From assembly GCA_035624455.1 (NCBI GenBank), contig DASPRM010000025.1:149046-213045 (forward strand): DNA of 64,000 nucleotides, given 5' to 3'. Positions 8,293 to 17,311 of this stretch are shown piece after piece. Numbering within the stretch: the stretch's first letter is position 1; each line of letters opens with the position of its first letter. The notes under the pieces were generated by a model that did not search any database, was not told the origin of the DNA, and saw only the letters and a program-made list of their open reading frames with translations. The translations under genes and the position numbers were made by a program. This stretch comes from Terriglobales bacterium. GTDB taxonomy: Bacteria; Acidobacteriota; Terriglobia; Terriglobales; Acidobacteriaceae.

Positions 8293-10167
8293 ATGAAGAT
8301 TTTCCGCCGTTGCATCGTTGCGTTAGCCCTTCTCCTTGCATTTCCCGGAGCTTCTTCATTGTTACTGGCGCAAGCGCCCGCCGCTGCCAGCAAGGAACAA
8401 GTCCTCGGCCGCTGGGCGGCGGCCCTAGGCGGCAAAGAGAAGCTTGCATCCGTGCGATCGGTATATGTCCGCCTCTCGATGGACACCGGCAACCTCCACG
8501 GCTCCCTCGAAATCTGGCAAAACTCTCGCGGACAGCACAAAACCCAACTGGTGCTGGGAGCGTTTCAGCAGACCACGGTCTTTGACGGCAGCCAGGGTTG
8601 GCAGCTCGATCAAACCGGCAAAGTTCGCTCGCTGGGCGGAACGGAACTCGAGGACGAAGTCACTGCCGCCTACTTCGCCAGCAATGCGCAATTCTTCCCT
8701 GAGCGCTGGCCTGGGCAGATCGAGTTGCTCGGTGAAGATGCCCAATTCTACAAGCTGCGCATCGCGCCGAAGGGCGGGAAGGTGGTCACGGTTTACCTCG
8801 ACAAGCAGACCGGTCTGCCTGCGAAAGAAGAGCGGCAGCAGCAGGACCGCACTGCTACCTTTTCATACTCCGAGTGGCGTGATCATGATGGCATCAAATT
8901 CTGGACACGCGGCCGACAGAGCACGGGCGATCCCAAATTCGACACCGTGCTGGTGACCGAGAAGCTGGAGTGGAATCCGGAACTGGCAGCCGATCTTTTC
9001 GGCAAGCCGCCAACCGCCGCGCCCGACTTCCAGTTTCTCTCTGGCCAGAGCGCGCGCATTCCTTTCGAACTCAGCAGTAACCACATCTACGTAGAAGTCC
9101 GCATCAATCGCTCGCCTCCCCTGTGGATGATCTTCGACAGCGGCGCCGAAGCCACCGTGATAGACCGCGCCCGGGCGCAGGCGCTGGGTCTCCGTATGGA
9201 AGGAGCCCTGGAGTCACGAGGCGCTGGAGAAGAGTCGGTGGAAACCGGCATCGTCGATAACGCCGTAATCGTCCTGCCGGGAGTCACCATGACTCCGCGC
9301 CCCGTCGCCGCCGTTCCCCTCGGTCCGCTCCAGCCCATCGAGGGCCGCGCGATCGACGGCATCCTTGGGTATGACGTCATCAGCAGTTTCGTGGTAGAGA
9401 TCGACTACGCGGCGCGAAAAATCATCCTTCACGATCCGCGCACCTACCGGTACAGCGGCAATGGTGATGTAGTGCCGTTCATCTTTGAAGGCAACCTGCC
9501 GAAGATCACCGCCAGCCTTGCGTTGCCCAACGGCAAATCCCTTTCCGCCAAATTGCTGGTCGATACGGGCGCGCGTATGGCGCTCAACCTGTACTCACCA
9601 TTCATTACCAGCAATCGGCTTCTGGACAAGGTTCCGGGAACCATCGATGCTCCGTTTGGCTTTGGACTCGGTGGACAAACGAAGCAACGTGTCGGGCGGT
9701 TGGCTGCGCTCAAGATTGGCGCGATCACCTTGGAGCGGCCCGTCGCCAGCTTCTCGCTCGAGACCAAGGGCGGCGAAGCGAACCCCGACGATGCCGGACT
9801 GATGGGCGGCGAAGTCCTCCGCCGCTTCCGGGTGGTTTTCGATTACGGACAGCAAAAGATAATTCTCGAGCCCAACAGCTCGCTGCGTGAGCCTTTCGAG
9901 TTTGACATGAGCGGCCTGCAACTGGTGGCAGAAGCCTCGGATTTCAGGACGTTCCGCGTGAACCGTGTGATCGCGAACTCACCAGCGGCACAGGTGGGAC
10001 TTCAGATCGGCGACGTGATCACCTCCATCGAGGGCCGGCCCGCTGCGCAACTCACACTCGAGGAGGTGCGCCGACTATTCCGCCAGCCTGATCGTGAATA
10101 CCGTCTGGAAGTGAAGCGGGGCGGGCAAGTGATTCCGGTGAAATTGAAGACCCGCAGGCTGGTGTGA
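8293..10167 (+). CDS. Exported double retropepsin-like aspartyl protease with C-terminal PDZ domain
   Basis: A 624-residue exported protein. I start it at ATG 8293, which opens directly into a signal peptide (MKIFRRCIVALALLL...), rather than at the in-frame codon 36 bp upstream. The N-terminal ~240 residues look like an outer-membrane lipoprotein-sorting-type beta fold. Two aspartyl-protease lobes follow: IFDSGAEATVID and, later, LLVDTGARMALN, each with a D-S/T-G triplet. A PDZ domain sits at the C-terminus (SPAAQVGLQIGD). Retropepsins normally dimerise with one Asp per subunit; here both sit in one chain, giving a pepsin-like pseudodimer. The next gene also carries a PDZ domain. Probably a periplasmic protease; the substrate is unknown. 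Confidence 0.88.
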   Translation: MKIFRRCIVALALLLAFPGASSLLLAQAPAAASKEQVLGRWAAALGGKEKLASVRSVYVRLSMDTGNLHGSLEIWQNSRGQHKTQLVLGAFQQTTVFDGSQGWQLDQTGKVRSLGGTELEDEVTAAYFASNAQFFPERWPGQIELLGEDAQFYKLRIAPKGGKVVTVYLDKQTGLPAKEERQQQDRTATFSYSEWRDHDGIKFWTRGRQSTGDPKFDTVLVTEKLEWNPELAADLFGKPPTAAPDFQFLSGQSARIPFELSSNHIYVEVRINRSPPLWMIFDSGAEATVIDRARAQALGLRMEGALESRGAGEESVETGIVDNAVIVLPGVTMTPRPVAAVPLGPLQPIEGRAIDGILGYDVISSFVVEIDYAARKIILHDPRTYRYSGNGDVVPFIFEGNLPKITASLALPNGKSLSAKLLVDTGARMALNLYSPFITSNRLLDKVPGTIDAPFGFGLGGQTKQRVGRLAALKIGAITLERPVASFSLETKGGEANPDDAGLMGGEVLRRFRVVFDYGQQKIILEPNSSLREPFEFDMSGLQLVAEASDFRTFRVNRVIANSPAAQVGLQIGDVITSIEGRPAAQLTLEEVRRLFRQPDREYRLEVKRGGQVIPVKLKTRRLV

Positions 10168-10251
10168 TTGGTGAACCATTTGGCGGTGTAAACGCGACGA
10201 AATTCCACTTCCTTCGTCCAATCCTCCGACCATCCCCGGGGAGGAGCTCGC

Positions 10252-11586
10252 ATGAAATCTGCCAGGGTGCTTCCCGTTCTGCTGCTATTGGCGGCCGGAT
10301 TTTCGCAAAACAGCACGCCCACTGCAGCTCCGCGACCCGATCTGCCCCGAAAAGGCTACCTCGGTGTCTCGCTACACGATCCACAGCCCGGCAAGCCGGG
10401 TGCGGAAATCCGACGAGTCACGCCTGGGACGGCTGCCGCGCAGCTGGGCCTAAAATCCGGGGATCGAATTCTCAGCGTGAACTCGACCCCTCTGAATGAT
10501 CCAATTGCCATCGACCGCGCCTGGGAGACGCTCCGCGCCGGCGATCAGGTCAAGCTGGGCGTGCTGCGCGATGGCAAAGAATCAGCTCTCGTAGTGACCG
10601 TTCCCCCGCTGCCCAAAGAAGAAATTCAGGACTTCGACGTGATCTATGGCTCGGTCACCGCGGACAAAGGCCTGCGCCTGCGCACTATCCTGACCAGACC
10701 CAGATCCGCCACCGGGCGCCTGCCGGGCATCTTCCTCGTCGGGTGGCTGAGCTGCGATAGCGCGGAGGCGCCGCTGGGGATACAAGACGGCTTCGCGCGC
10801 TTCATTCGCAATCTGATTACACAGTCCGGCTTTGTCATGATGCGCATGGATAAACCGGGAGTCGGCGACAGTGAGGGAATTTGCTCAGATACGGATTTCC
10901 TGACTGAATTGGCCGGATACCGTGCAGCATTCGAGAGCTTCACCCGCTCTCAATATGTGGATCCGAAAAAAATCGTCATGCTGGGTATGAGCAACGGCGG
11001 CGGAGTGCTGCCGCTGGTAGCAGGCGATTATCCGGTGGCGGGTTACGTCGTCAGCGGAGGCTGGGTGAAGACCTGGTTGGAGCACATGCTGGAGATCGAA
11101 CGGCGCAGGCTTACATTGTCAGGAAAAAATCCGGGTGAGGTCTCAGACCAGATGCGCGGCTACGAGGAGTTCTACGATCTTTATCTGAACGGGGTAAAAA
11201 CGCCGGGAGAAGTTCTGCGCGAGAAGCCCAACCTGGCGCCATTATGGACCGAGGATGGCGGCCATCAATACGGGCGGCCGGCAGCGTTTTATCAGCAATT
11301 ACAGGATCTGAACCTGGCTGCGGCCTGGCAGAAGGTGAACGTTCCGGTGCTCTCGGTGCACGGCGAATATGACTGGATCATGACCGGCCAGGATCACCAA
11401 ATGATTGCTGGAATCGTCAATGCCAACAAACCGGGCTTCGGCAAATTTGTCGAAATCCCGAAAATGGACCATGGCTACAACGTTTACGAAACCCCGGTGG
11501 CGGCGTTCAACGGGACCGGCGGACGTTTCAGCGAAACCGTGAGCCCACTGGTGCTGGAGTGGCTGCGGCAAACCGTGAAGCCTTAG
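10252..11586 (+). CDS. Exported PDZ-alpha/beta hydrolase
   Basis: A 444-residue protein: signal peptide (about 1-19), PDZ domain (about 33-118, including TPGTAAAQLGLKSGD), then an alpha/beta-hydrolase domain. The catalytic triad is readable: Ser247 in GMSNGGG, Asp374 in GEYDWIM and His407 in MDHGYN. A strong GGGAGGAG ribosome-binding site precedes the ATG. It lies 84 bp after the retropepsin-PDZ gene on the same strand and is probably co-expressed. The PDZ domain may bring peptide substrates or partner proteins to the hydrolase. Esterase versus peptidase activity cannot be decided from sequence. Confidence 0.9.
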   Translation: MKSARVLPVLLLLAAGFSQNSTPTAAPRPDLPRKGYLGVSLHDPQPGKPGAEIRRVTPGTAAAQLGLKSGDRILSVNSTPLNDPIAIDRAWETLRAGDQVKLGVLRDGKESALVVTVPPLPKEEIQDFDVIYGSVTADKGLRLRTILTRPRSATGRLPGIFLVGWLSCDSAEAPLGIQDGFARFIRNLITQSGFVMMRMDKPGVGDSEGICSDTDFLTELAGYRAAFESFTRSQYVDPKKIVMLGMSNGGGVLPLVAGDYPVAGYVVSGGWVKTWLEHMLEIERRRLTLSGKNPGEVSDQMRGYEEFYDLYLNGVKTPGEVLREKPNLAPLWTEDGGHQYGRPAAFYQQLQDLNLAAAWQKVNVPVLSVHGEYDWIMTGQDHQMIAGIVNANKPGFGKFVEIPKMDHGYNVYETPVAAFNGTGGRFSETVSPLVLEWLRQTVKP

Positions 11587-11746
11587 CCACGGATTTCACG
11601 GATTTTCTTAGATCTGTCTAAAGGCCTCGCTGGTAAGCCTTCTCGCGAAACGCCGACCTGATTGCCGATCCGGCCTTTTCCGGGGTTGGATTGAATGATT
11701 GGGACGCGTAAGCATCAGTGAAAACCGCGGCTAGCTCTTCCGACTT

Positions 11747-12226
11747 TTACCTTGCCGCCCACCCGGCGTGAGACTCGGCCAACATCCCACCTTCGTGGCA
11801 GACCCCGCACATGCGCGTGCCCTTCATGTCGTTCAACTGGATCTCCACGGATTGCGCGGTCGGACTGGCGCTGGCAGTCAGACGCAGTTGCGCCCGTTCG
11901 AGATGAGTCTGCCAGAGTTCGAGATCGGCCTCGAGTTGGCGCCGGGCGGTCGGATCCTGCACGCCATCGGCCAGAACCTGCCAGCGCTCGAGAGAAGCAC
12001 GCAACTGCTGGATCTCCGAACGATCGGCCAGCAACTGCTCACGGGGAATGAAGCGAAAGATGCCGGGACGTCCACCCGCCAGGCCTCGGGGCATCTGTGA
12101 CGGCAGCTGCGGAGCCACCTGTGCCACTAGCGCGCTGCTGAATGGAGCCGGGCGAATAGAAAGAGCAGGGACAAGCAGCAGCAAGGCGAAGCCAAAGAAA
12201 ACAACCCATACAGCCCTGGTTTTCAT
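11747..12226 (-). CDS. Periplasmic protein with single c-type heme motif CxxCH
   Basis: A 159-residue protein starting at ATG 12224-12226, with GAGGTG as ribosome-binding site. It has a signal/anchor segment (about 5-22), a Pro-rich stretch, and a helical middle rich in Gln/Leu/Glu (about 65-125, possible coiled coil). Near the C-terminus lies CGVCH, the covalent heme c attachment motif. A single heme at the extreme C-terminus with little cytochrome fold around it is unusual; the His and Met nearby (HEGGM, ESHAG) could supply the other ligand. A redox or sensing role is plausible. The longer in-frame start upstream at 12343 adds a non-signal-like extension and is rejected. Confidence 0.7.
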   Translation of the reverse strand: MKTRAVWVVFFGFALLLLVPALSIRPAPFSSALVAQVAPQLPSQMPRGLAGGRPGIFRFIPREQLLADRSEIQQLRASLERWQVLADGVQDPTARRQLEADLELWQTHLERAQLRLTASASPTAQSVEIQLNDMKGTRMCGVCHEGGMLAESHAGWAAR

Positions 12227-12442
12227 GGTCGTACACCTCGGCTGGGAGCATTCAACTCCCACTCTCACGCCAGGGCTGTGATGAGTGTCATAGGGGAAGG
12301 TGAGGAGAACTTCTATGCGGGCAGGCAGCCCACGACGATTCACACGTCTAGACCTATCGACGCCTTGGCTCGGCGCGCAAAATTTCGGCTACTGAGAGTG
12401 GCAGACTCACTGGTGCTTATGGTGGGAGGCCAAGACGCGCCT

Positions 12443-13612
12443 TCAATTTCCCACCACCTCGCGAATCACCCGCAGGAAGTTCCCACCCATGATCTTCTGG
12501 ATGTCCTGTTCGCTGTAGCCGCGCTCGAGCAGGGCAGCGGTGAGACTGGGCATCTTGGAGACATCCTCGAGCCCGCGCGGCACGATGCTGACGCCATCAA
12601 AATCGCTGCCGATCCCGACATGATCGATGCCCGCCACTTTGACGATGTGATCGATACAGGCGGCGGCGTCGTCCACCGTGGCCTGGCCAACTCGCGGATG
12701 GCCGATGGCGCTCTTGCGATGATCCGCAGCAGCAAATTCGTCCAAGGCCGCGCCTGTGAGACTGGGCTCCGTTTCGTTTCGGCGTTCGACCACTTGCTTG
12801 AAATCCTCTCCATCCTTGGCATTCAGAAATGCTGCCCCGAAATTAATACCTACGACGCCACCGTTGTGGGCCAGCGCACGCAGCATGTCGTCAGTCATGT
12901 TGCGAGGAATGTCAGAGATAGAGCGGCAGGAGGAGTGCGAAGCGATGACCGGCTTGGTTGTGACCTGCAGCACGTCATAAAAAGTCTTATCCGAGACATG
13001 CGAGATGTCGACCAGCATGCCCAGCGAATTCATCTCCCGCACCACTTGCTTCCCGAAATCCGTCAGCCCATTGTGCAGGGGCTTATCGGTGGAGGAGTCC
13101 GCCCAATCGTTGTTGCGGAAGTGCGTGAGCGTCATGGAGAGTATGCCCATGCGGCGGTACATGCGCAGAACCGCGAGATCATTATCGATCTGGTGGCCGC
13201 CTTCGATGGTCAGCACCGCGGCGATTTTCTTCTGGCCGACAATTCGCTCGATGTCGCGTGCGCTGGTGGCCAGTTCGATCCGATCAGGGTATTTGTCGAA
13301 AACCGCTTGCATAGCGTCGCGGAAGTCGAGGGTACGGCGCACGGCTTCAGCTCCGGGATAGTAGGTAGGAACCCAGAGAGCGAAAAAAGGAACGTGTATG
13401 CCGCCCTCCTGCAACCGAACCAGGTCGATAGCGCCGTCAGGCAGGCGCTGGCCGAGGTCAACGCGCTCGAAAACCACTCGCTGCACCGTATCGTTGTGTG
13501 TGTCGATGCCGAGAACATTAGCTTGTATGCGATGCGCCTGATCGGGTTGCTGGGCATAGACCTGTGAGGCGAGGAAGAAAATAAGGACAAGGATCAGAAT
13601 TTTGCGACGCAA
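12443..13612 (-). CDS. Membrane dipeptidase, peptidase family M19
   Basis: A 389-residue zinc dipeptidase with a signal peptide (about 1-20). Zinc-binding features of renal-dipeptidase type are visible: HxD at His39-Asp41 (DTHND), the EGG Glu in the middle, the two His in DISHVS and ASHSSC, and the GSDFDG motif near the C-terminus. Family members cleave dipeptides, including those with a D-amino acid or dehydro residue. It is likely periplasmic and used in peptide scavenging or peptidoglycan recycling. A long open frame on the opposite strand (12278-13567) is a shadow of this gene. Confidence 0.93.
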   Translation of the reverse strand: MRRKILILVLIFFLASQVYAQQPDQAHRIQANVLGIDTHNDTVQRVVFERVDLGQRLPDGAIDLVRLQEGGIHVPFFALWVPTYYPGAEAVRRTLDFRDAMQAVFDKYPDRIELATSARDIERIVGQKKIAAVLTIEGGHQIDNDLAVLRMYRRMGILSMTLTHFRNNDWADSSTDKPLHNGLTDFGKQVVREMNSLGMLVDISHVSDKTFYDVLQVTTKPVIASHSSCRSISDIPRNMTDDMLRALAHNGGVVGINFGAAFLNAKDGEDFKQVVERRNETEPSLTGAALDEFAAADHRKSAIGHPRVGQATVDDAAACIDHIVKVAGIDHVGIGSDFDGVSIVPRGLEDVSKMPSLTAALLERGYSEQDIQKIMGGNFLRVIREVVGN

Positions 13613-13694
13613 TGGTTTCCCCTCTGCTGAAAGCGATTGAATCTAGCCTCAAAACGAACTGCAGGTCAAATACGAGCGCAAGCAATGCTCTCCC

Positions 13695-13735
13695 CTGTCA
13701 TCACGAGGAAGACGAAGTCCGACGAGGAATCTGCA
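13695..13735 (+). repeat. Short REP-like element with family ends
   Basis: Begins ctgtcatcacga (11 of 12 matches to the left end of the 18-kb elements) and ends gaggaatctgca. It resembles 26668-26706, which shares the stretch gacgaggRatctgcagtttcct. Confidence 0.5.
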
Positions 13736-13805
13736 GTTTCCTCAGTGGCGAGCTGTCTATTGTTGAGCGCTGCTTTCTCACATAGCGCCTGATAAACTCG
13801 CCTGC

Positions 13806-14297
13806 ATGCCCTTCCGCCAGCATCCTGCGACAAAGAAAGAACCCAAGACCGGCGGCCTGTTTGATTCAACTCCACCGCGGCCGCAAACTTACCTGGTGGC
13901 CAGCACCGACGGAGGCGCGCGCGGCAACCCCGGACCCGCCGGATATGGAGTGGTTGTCGAAGATCAGACTGGAAAACTCGTGGCGGAGCTGAACCGGTAC
14001 CTCGGTCATCAGACAAACAACTACGCTGAATATTCCGCCCTTCTCGCTGCTCTTGAGTACGCGATTGCGCACGGCTGGAAAGCGCTCAAGGTCCGCAGTG
14101 ACTCTGAGCTGATGGTGAAACAAATCCGCGGCGAGTACAAGGTCAGCAATCCAACTTTAAAAGAGCTGCACAGCCGCGCCAAAAATCTGATTCGTCAGCT
14201 GGACTGGTTCGAGATCGAGCACGTACTGCGCGGAAAAAACGCAGATGCAGACCGCTTAGCTAACCAGGCGATGGATGAAGGATCGCGCTCTCGGTGA
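13806..14297 (+). CDS. rnhA: Ribonuclease HI-family protein
   Basis: A 163-residue type I RNase H that cuts the RNA strand of RNA-DNA hybrids. The catalytic carboxylates are readable: Asp35 in STDGGARGNPG, Glu75 in NNYAEYSALL, Asp99 in SDSELMV and Asp149 in NADADRLAN. The ~27-residue N-terminal extension is basic and probably unstructured. The fold is the reverse-transcriptase-like RNase H subclass used by plants and many bacteria rather than the exact E. coli form. Its TGA stop (14295-14297) abuts the stop of the convergent lipoprotein gene with zero bases between. Confidence 0.9.
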   Translation: MPFRQHPATKKEPKTGGLFDSTPPRPQTYLVASTDGGARGNPGPAGYGVVVEDQTGKLVAELNRYLGHQTNNYAEYSALLAALEYAIAHGWKALKVRSDSELMVKQIRGEYKVSNPTLKELHSRAKNLIRQLDWFEIEHVLRGKNADADRLANQAMDEGSRSR

Positions 14298-15767
14298 TTA
14301 GACCTTGGGCAGAATGCGGGCAGCCACCAGCCTGTAAGTCGAAGAATCCTTAAACAGCAGGCCGTGGACGGTCACGCTCGCGCCATCGGCGACAGTAATG
14401 CCAATCGACTGCGTGTCCGGCTGAATATAGACCACAGCGGTGGTTGCGCCGGTGAGGGTAGCGAAGACCGAATCTGACGTGAGCGTCAGGGTAAACGTGT
14501 TCCCCGTCAGGTTTGAAACGGTTCCGCTCAACGACTGCTGCTGCAGATCCACTTCCAACGTGGAAACTTCCCCGAATACAAGTTGCGAGGGGAACGCGCC
14601 CACGCCGCTGAACGTAGTGCTCGCAGGCAATAACTGACCGGTGCTGCTGGCCTCAACCGCCTGCCCCGGAACTACGGTGGTGGCGTCAAATGTAGCTGTG
14701 AAAGGCAGGTTGGTAAGATCGACCCCCGCCTGGTTGATGACATACACCGTGGGCGTGTTTCCCGTGTTCGTCACGGCGATGTTCAGCCCATTGCCCAGGA
14801 AGTTCGACTGCAAGCCGCCGCCGGTGAGTTCGCGCGCCGCCATCTGGAAGTTGGTTACGTCCCCGGGCGCGGCAGGAATTCGGGCGGTTAGCAGTCCCTG
14901 CGTGTGAAAAGCAAACTGAGGCAAACTCGACGCCTTAACGTTACCGGCCAGAAAGGAACCATTGGACTGCAGTGAGCCATCCACCACCCCCAGCTGGCCC
15001 GTCGTGAGCTGGCTCAAGCCGGTGATGCCGGTGAATTTCGTGTTGGAATCGGTGTTGAAAGTGAGCGACTGATCACCGAAGCGCAGGGTCATAGTGAAAG
15101 AATTTGTGCTGACGGAACTAACCTGGCCCACCACGTGCTCCAACTGACCATTGAATGGATTCAGGTTGGAGGAAGCCAGTGCCGCGGTCGTCAGGTTCAC
15201 GGACGGACTGAAGCTGATATTGCCCTGCGAATCGCTGGTGAGCGAAGCGGCTGTATTCACGTCCAGCGTGAGAACCATTGGCGTGGTGGAGATGACCATA
15301 GCAGGACTGAACGTAAGGCTCACGGTGAAAGGCCCCGCCGGCAGGTTCGGGTGGCTGGGCTGCTGGGTTGTGGGCGAGAGCAGCGTGAGTGCGGGAGAGC
15401 CTACCACCAGCGTGAGCGAGGTGTAGGTTCCCTGCGGAATGCTGCTAAGCACCGCCAGCGGAGTCGAGGTACCCGCCAGCCGTGTGATCTCAATCGTGAC
15501 CGGAGTCGAGAGCACAGTGACAGTCGAGCCGGCTTGCGAAGTCAGAGTAAGCGACGAGAACGACAGGCTGAGAGCAGCCACCTGGTCCGCGGTTGCGTCG
15601 CTTAGCTGCACCAGCAGAATTCCGGTGGTTCCTCCGCCTCCGTCGGTTCCCTTGGATGTGCCCGTACCCCCGCCATTCCCGCATGCGACGAGAGCCGCCA
15701 CCAGAATCATCACCGGCAGGAAGCACAGGGGTTTCGCAAGCCCTGTTGAGGAGCGAAAAGGAGTCAT
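14298..15767 (-). CDS. DUF4382/DUF5666-type lipoprotein
   Basis: A 489-residue lipoprotein. The N-terminal signal ends in a lipobox (LVAC, Cys near residue 29), followed by a Gly/Thr-rich linker. A DUF4382-like beta domain follows (about 48-195, starting GILLVQLSDA), then DUF5666-like beta segments (about 208-480) with repeated pieces such as VVGQVSSVSTNSFTM and LSGTVSNLTGNTFTL. Proteins of this layout are typical of Acidobacteria and related groups and are thought to sit in the envelope; their function is unknown. Composition is Ser/Thr-rich with few charges, as for surface proteins. Confidence 0.82.
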   Translation of the reverse strand: MTPFRSSTGLAKPLCFLPVMILVAALVACGNGGGTGTSKGTDGGGGTTGILLVQLSDATADQVAALSLSFSSLTLTSQAGSTVTVLSTPVTIEITRLAGTSTPLAVLSSIPQGTYTSLTLVVGSPALTLLSPTTQQPSHPNLPAGPFTVSLTFSPAMVISTTPMVLTLDVNTAASLTSDSQGNISFSPSVNLTTAALASSNLNPFNGQLEHVVGQVSSVSTNSFTMTLRFGDQSLTFNTDSNTKFTGITGLSQLTTGQLGVVDGSLQSNGSFLAGNVKASSLPQFAFHTQGLLTARIPAAPGDVTNFQMAARELTGGGLQSNFLGNGLNIAVTNTGNTPTVYVINQAGVDLTNLPFTATFDATTVVPGQAVEASSTGQLLPASTTFSGVGAFPSQLVFGEVSTLEVDLQQQSLSGTVSNLTGNTFTLTLTSDSVFATLTGATTAVVYIQPDTQSIGITVADGASVTVHGLLFKDSSTYRLVAARILPKV

Positions 15768-15921
15768 CAGCGAGACCTCGTCTTATCCCAACTCCCAGAT
15801 CAAGTTATGCCCGTAAACCCACTAAGTTTGCGCGTTTCGAGGTAACACGGCAAGTAACGAAGGGGAATCAGGTGATCCGGGAAACCTGGTAAACGGTGGT
15901 CGGACAAACCGGCAGCCTGAT

Positions 15922-16587
15922 TCAGACCGCGGCCGGGCGGGAACTGCCGAGGGGCAAAAAATACTGTGTCCCGCGAACGGGTTCGCTCACCTTGCGCAGC
16001 AATTCCTGCAGGTCTTCGTTGCGGTCCACAAAATCGATATCCGAAGTGTTGACAATCAGCAGATCGGATGAGGTGTAGTGGAAGAAGAAATGTTCGTAAG
16101 CCTTGGCGATCGCCTCGATGTAATCGTCGCTGATTGCGGCCTCGGCGGAAGCCCCTTTCTTGCGCAGCCGTTTCTTCAGCACCTCGGGAGTGGCCTGCAG
16201 ATAAATCACCAGGTCGGGCGAAGGCAGCTGTTCGCGAAACAGCGAGTAGTAGCGGTTATAAAGCTCAAGCTCGGGGTCACTCAGGTTCAAACAGGCGAAG
16301 AGTTTGTCCTTTTCGAAAATGTAGTCAGCCACAACCACCTTCTGCGACTGTGGCCCCACGTCAAGCGCCCGCAACTGCTCGAAGCGCCGGATCAGGAAGG
16401 AAAACTGGGCCTGGAATGCGGCTCCGCCATTGCCCTTATGAAAAGAAGAGAGGAAGGGATTATCCTCAGGCTCCACGATCAGCTGCGCATGCAGCCGGTC
16501 AGCGATGACATTGGCCAAAGTGGTCTTGCCAACGCGAATGGGACCTTCTACCGCAATATAGCGGGGAAGTTCGAAGAGCTTGGCCAT
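15922..16587 (-). CDS. Deoxynucleoside kinase-family protein
   Basis: A 221-residue P-loop kinase. The Walker A/P-loop is GPIRVGKTT near residues 15-23. EPEDNPFL and the AFQAQFSFL stretch match the deoxynucleoside kinase substrate region, followed by VADYIFEKDKLFA and the lid RLRKKG. These enzymes phosphorylate deoxynucleosides (deoxyadenosine/deoxyguanosine type) for salvage. The usual D/E-R-S motif is replaced by ADYIFEKD, a variant I associate with a subgroup of bacterial members, so the exact substrate is uncertain. No salvage neighbours adjoin. Confidence 0.85.
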   Translation of the reverse strand: MAKLFELPRYIAVEGPIRVGKTTLANVIADRLHAQLIVEPEDNPFLSSFHKGNGGAAFQAQFSFLIRRFEQLRALDVGPQSQKVVVADYIFEKDKLFACLNLSDPELELYNRYYSLFREQLPSPDLVIYLQATPEVLKKRLRKKGASAEAAISDDYIEAIAKAYEHFFFHYTSSDLLIVNTSDIDFVDRNEDLQELLRKVSEPVRGTQYFLPLGSSRPAAV

Positions 16588-16781
16588 GAATCAGGGTCCC
16601 GCGAAGAATCTCCTGCAGGATAGCTCGGGAGTTCGTCCGACACAATTGTGGAAAACAGCAATCGAAAGCAGCATTCTGCAATCAGCAGTCAGCCAATTCA
16701 ATGACAGATTTGCTCGTTGCGTCCCAATTCAGGAAATCGGCTGGACACTGATCAGAAAACATCGCTGAATGCTGGTTTTTT

Positions 16782-17165
16782 CTATGCGGCAGTAATCGCT
16801 TCGAGGCGAGCCAGAAAATACTCCGGCCGCTCTTCACTCCACAGCAAGTTGTGCCAGGGGACCTGAGGAATCGGTCCGTCCTGACGCATCAGATAAGCTA
16901 CAGCGGAGCCCGGGGAGATACGGCGAAGCTTGCGGTACAGACTCTCCGAGGAGCGCGCATCGCCGGCGAGCGCAATCACGATCACGTTATAACGATTGTT
17001 GCGGGTATAGGAGCAGGCCAGACCAGCGGTGTCGACGCAATCAACAACGTAGCCGAAGCGGCGCAGGTGCTCGGCGCAGATTCTTGCATCAGTGCGCGTG
17101 GTATCTACTAAGAGAACCCGTTTGGCCTGGTTGGATGACACAGCGAAAATCGACTTCTCTCTCAT
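16782..17165 (-). CDS. Degenerate response-regulator receiver domain (pseudo-receiver)
   Basis: About 127 residues with a CheY-like pattern: beta strand RVLLVDTTRTD, then helix, FGYVVDCVD, and NRYNVIVIALAGD. At the position where receivers carry the phospho-accepting Asp (after the VIVI strand) the sequence reads ALAGD, so the acceptor appears to be missing or displaced. I start it at ATG 17163-17165, preceded by GGGAGG at 5-nt spacing; a GTG seven codons upstream is also possible. Probably a phosphorylation-independent interaction domain. No histidine kinase adjoins. Confidence 0.7.
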   Translation of the reverse strand: MREKSIFAVSSNQAKRVLLVDTTRTDARICAEHLRRFGYVVDCVDTAGLACSYTRNNRYNVIVIALAGDARSSESLYRKLRRISPGSAVAYLMRQDGPIPQVPWHNLLWSEERPEYFLARLEAITAA

Positions 17166-17311
17166 GCCCTCCTCCCGTTCGAGCACAGGAGCGTTAGGCT
17201 GGTTCGGGCTGAGAAAACACCCGGGAAACTGATGGTCAGTATAGGGCGAACCCGTGCGATTGCAAGCGCAAAAGATGTCACTTTTTCTCGTCGCGATACA
17301 ATCCCAATGGA

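Noticed and set aside
12278..13567. 429-residue frame on the plus strand
   Set aside because: Antisense to the M19 dipeptidase, which has complete metal motifs.
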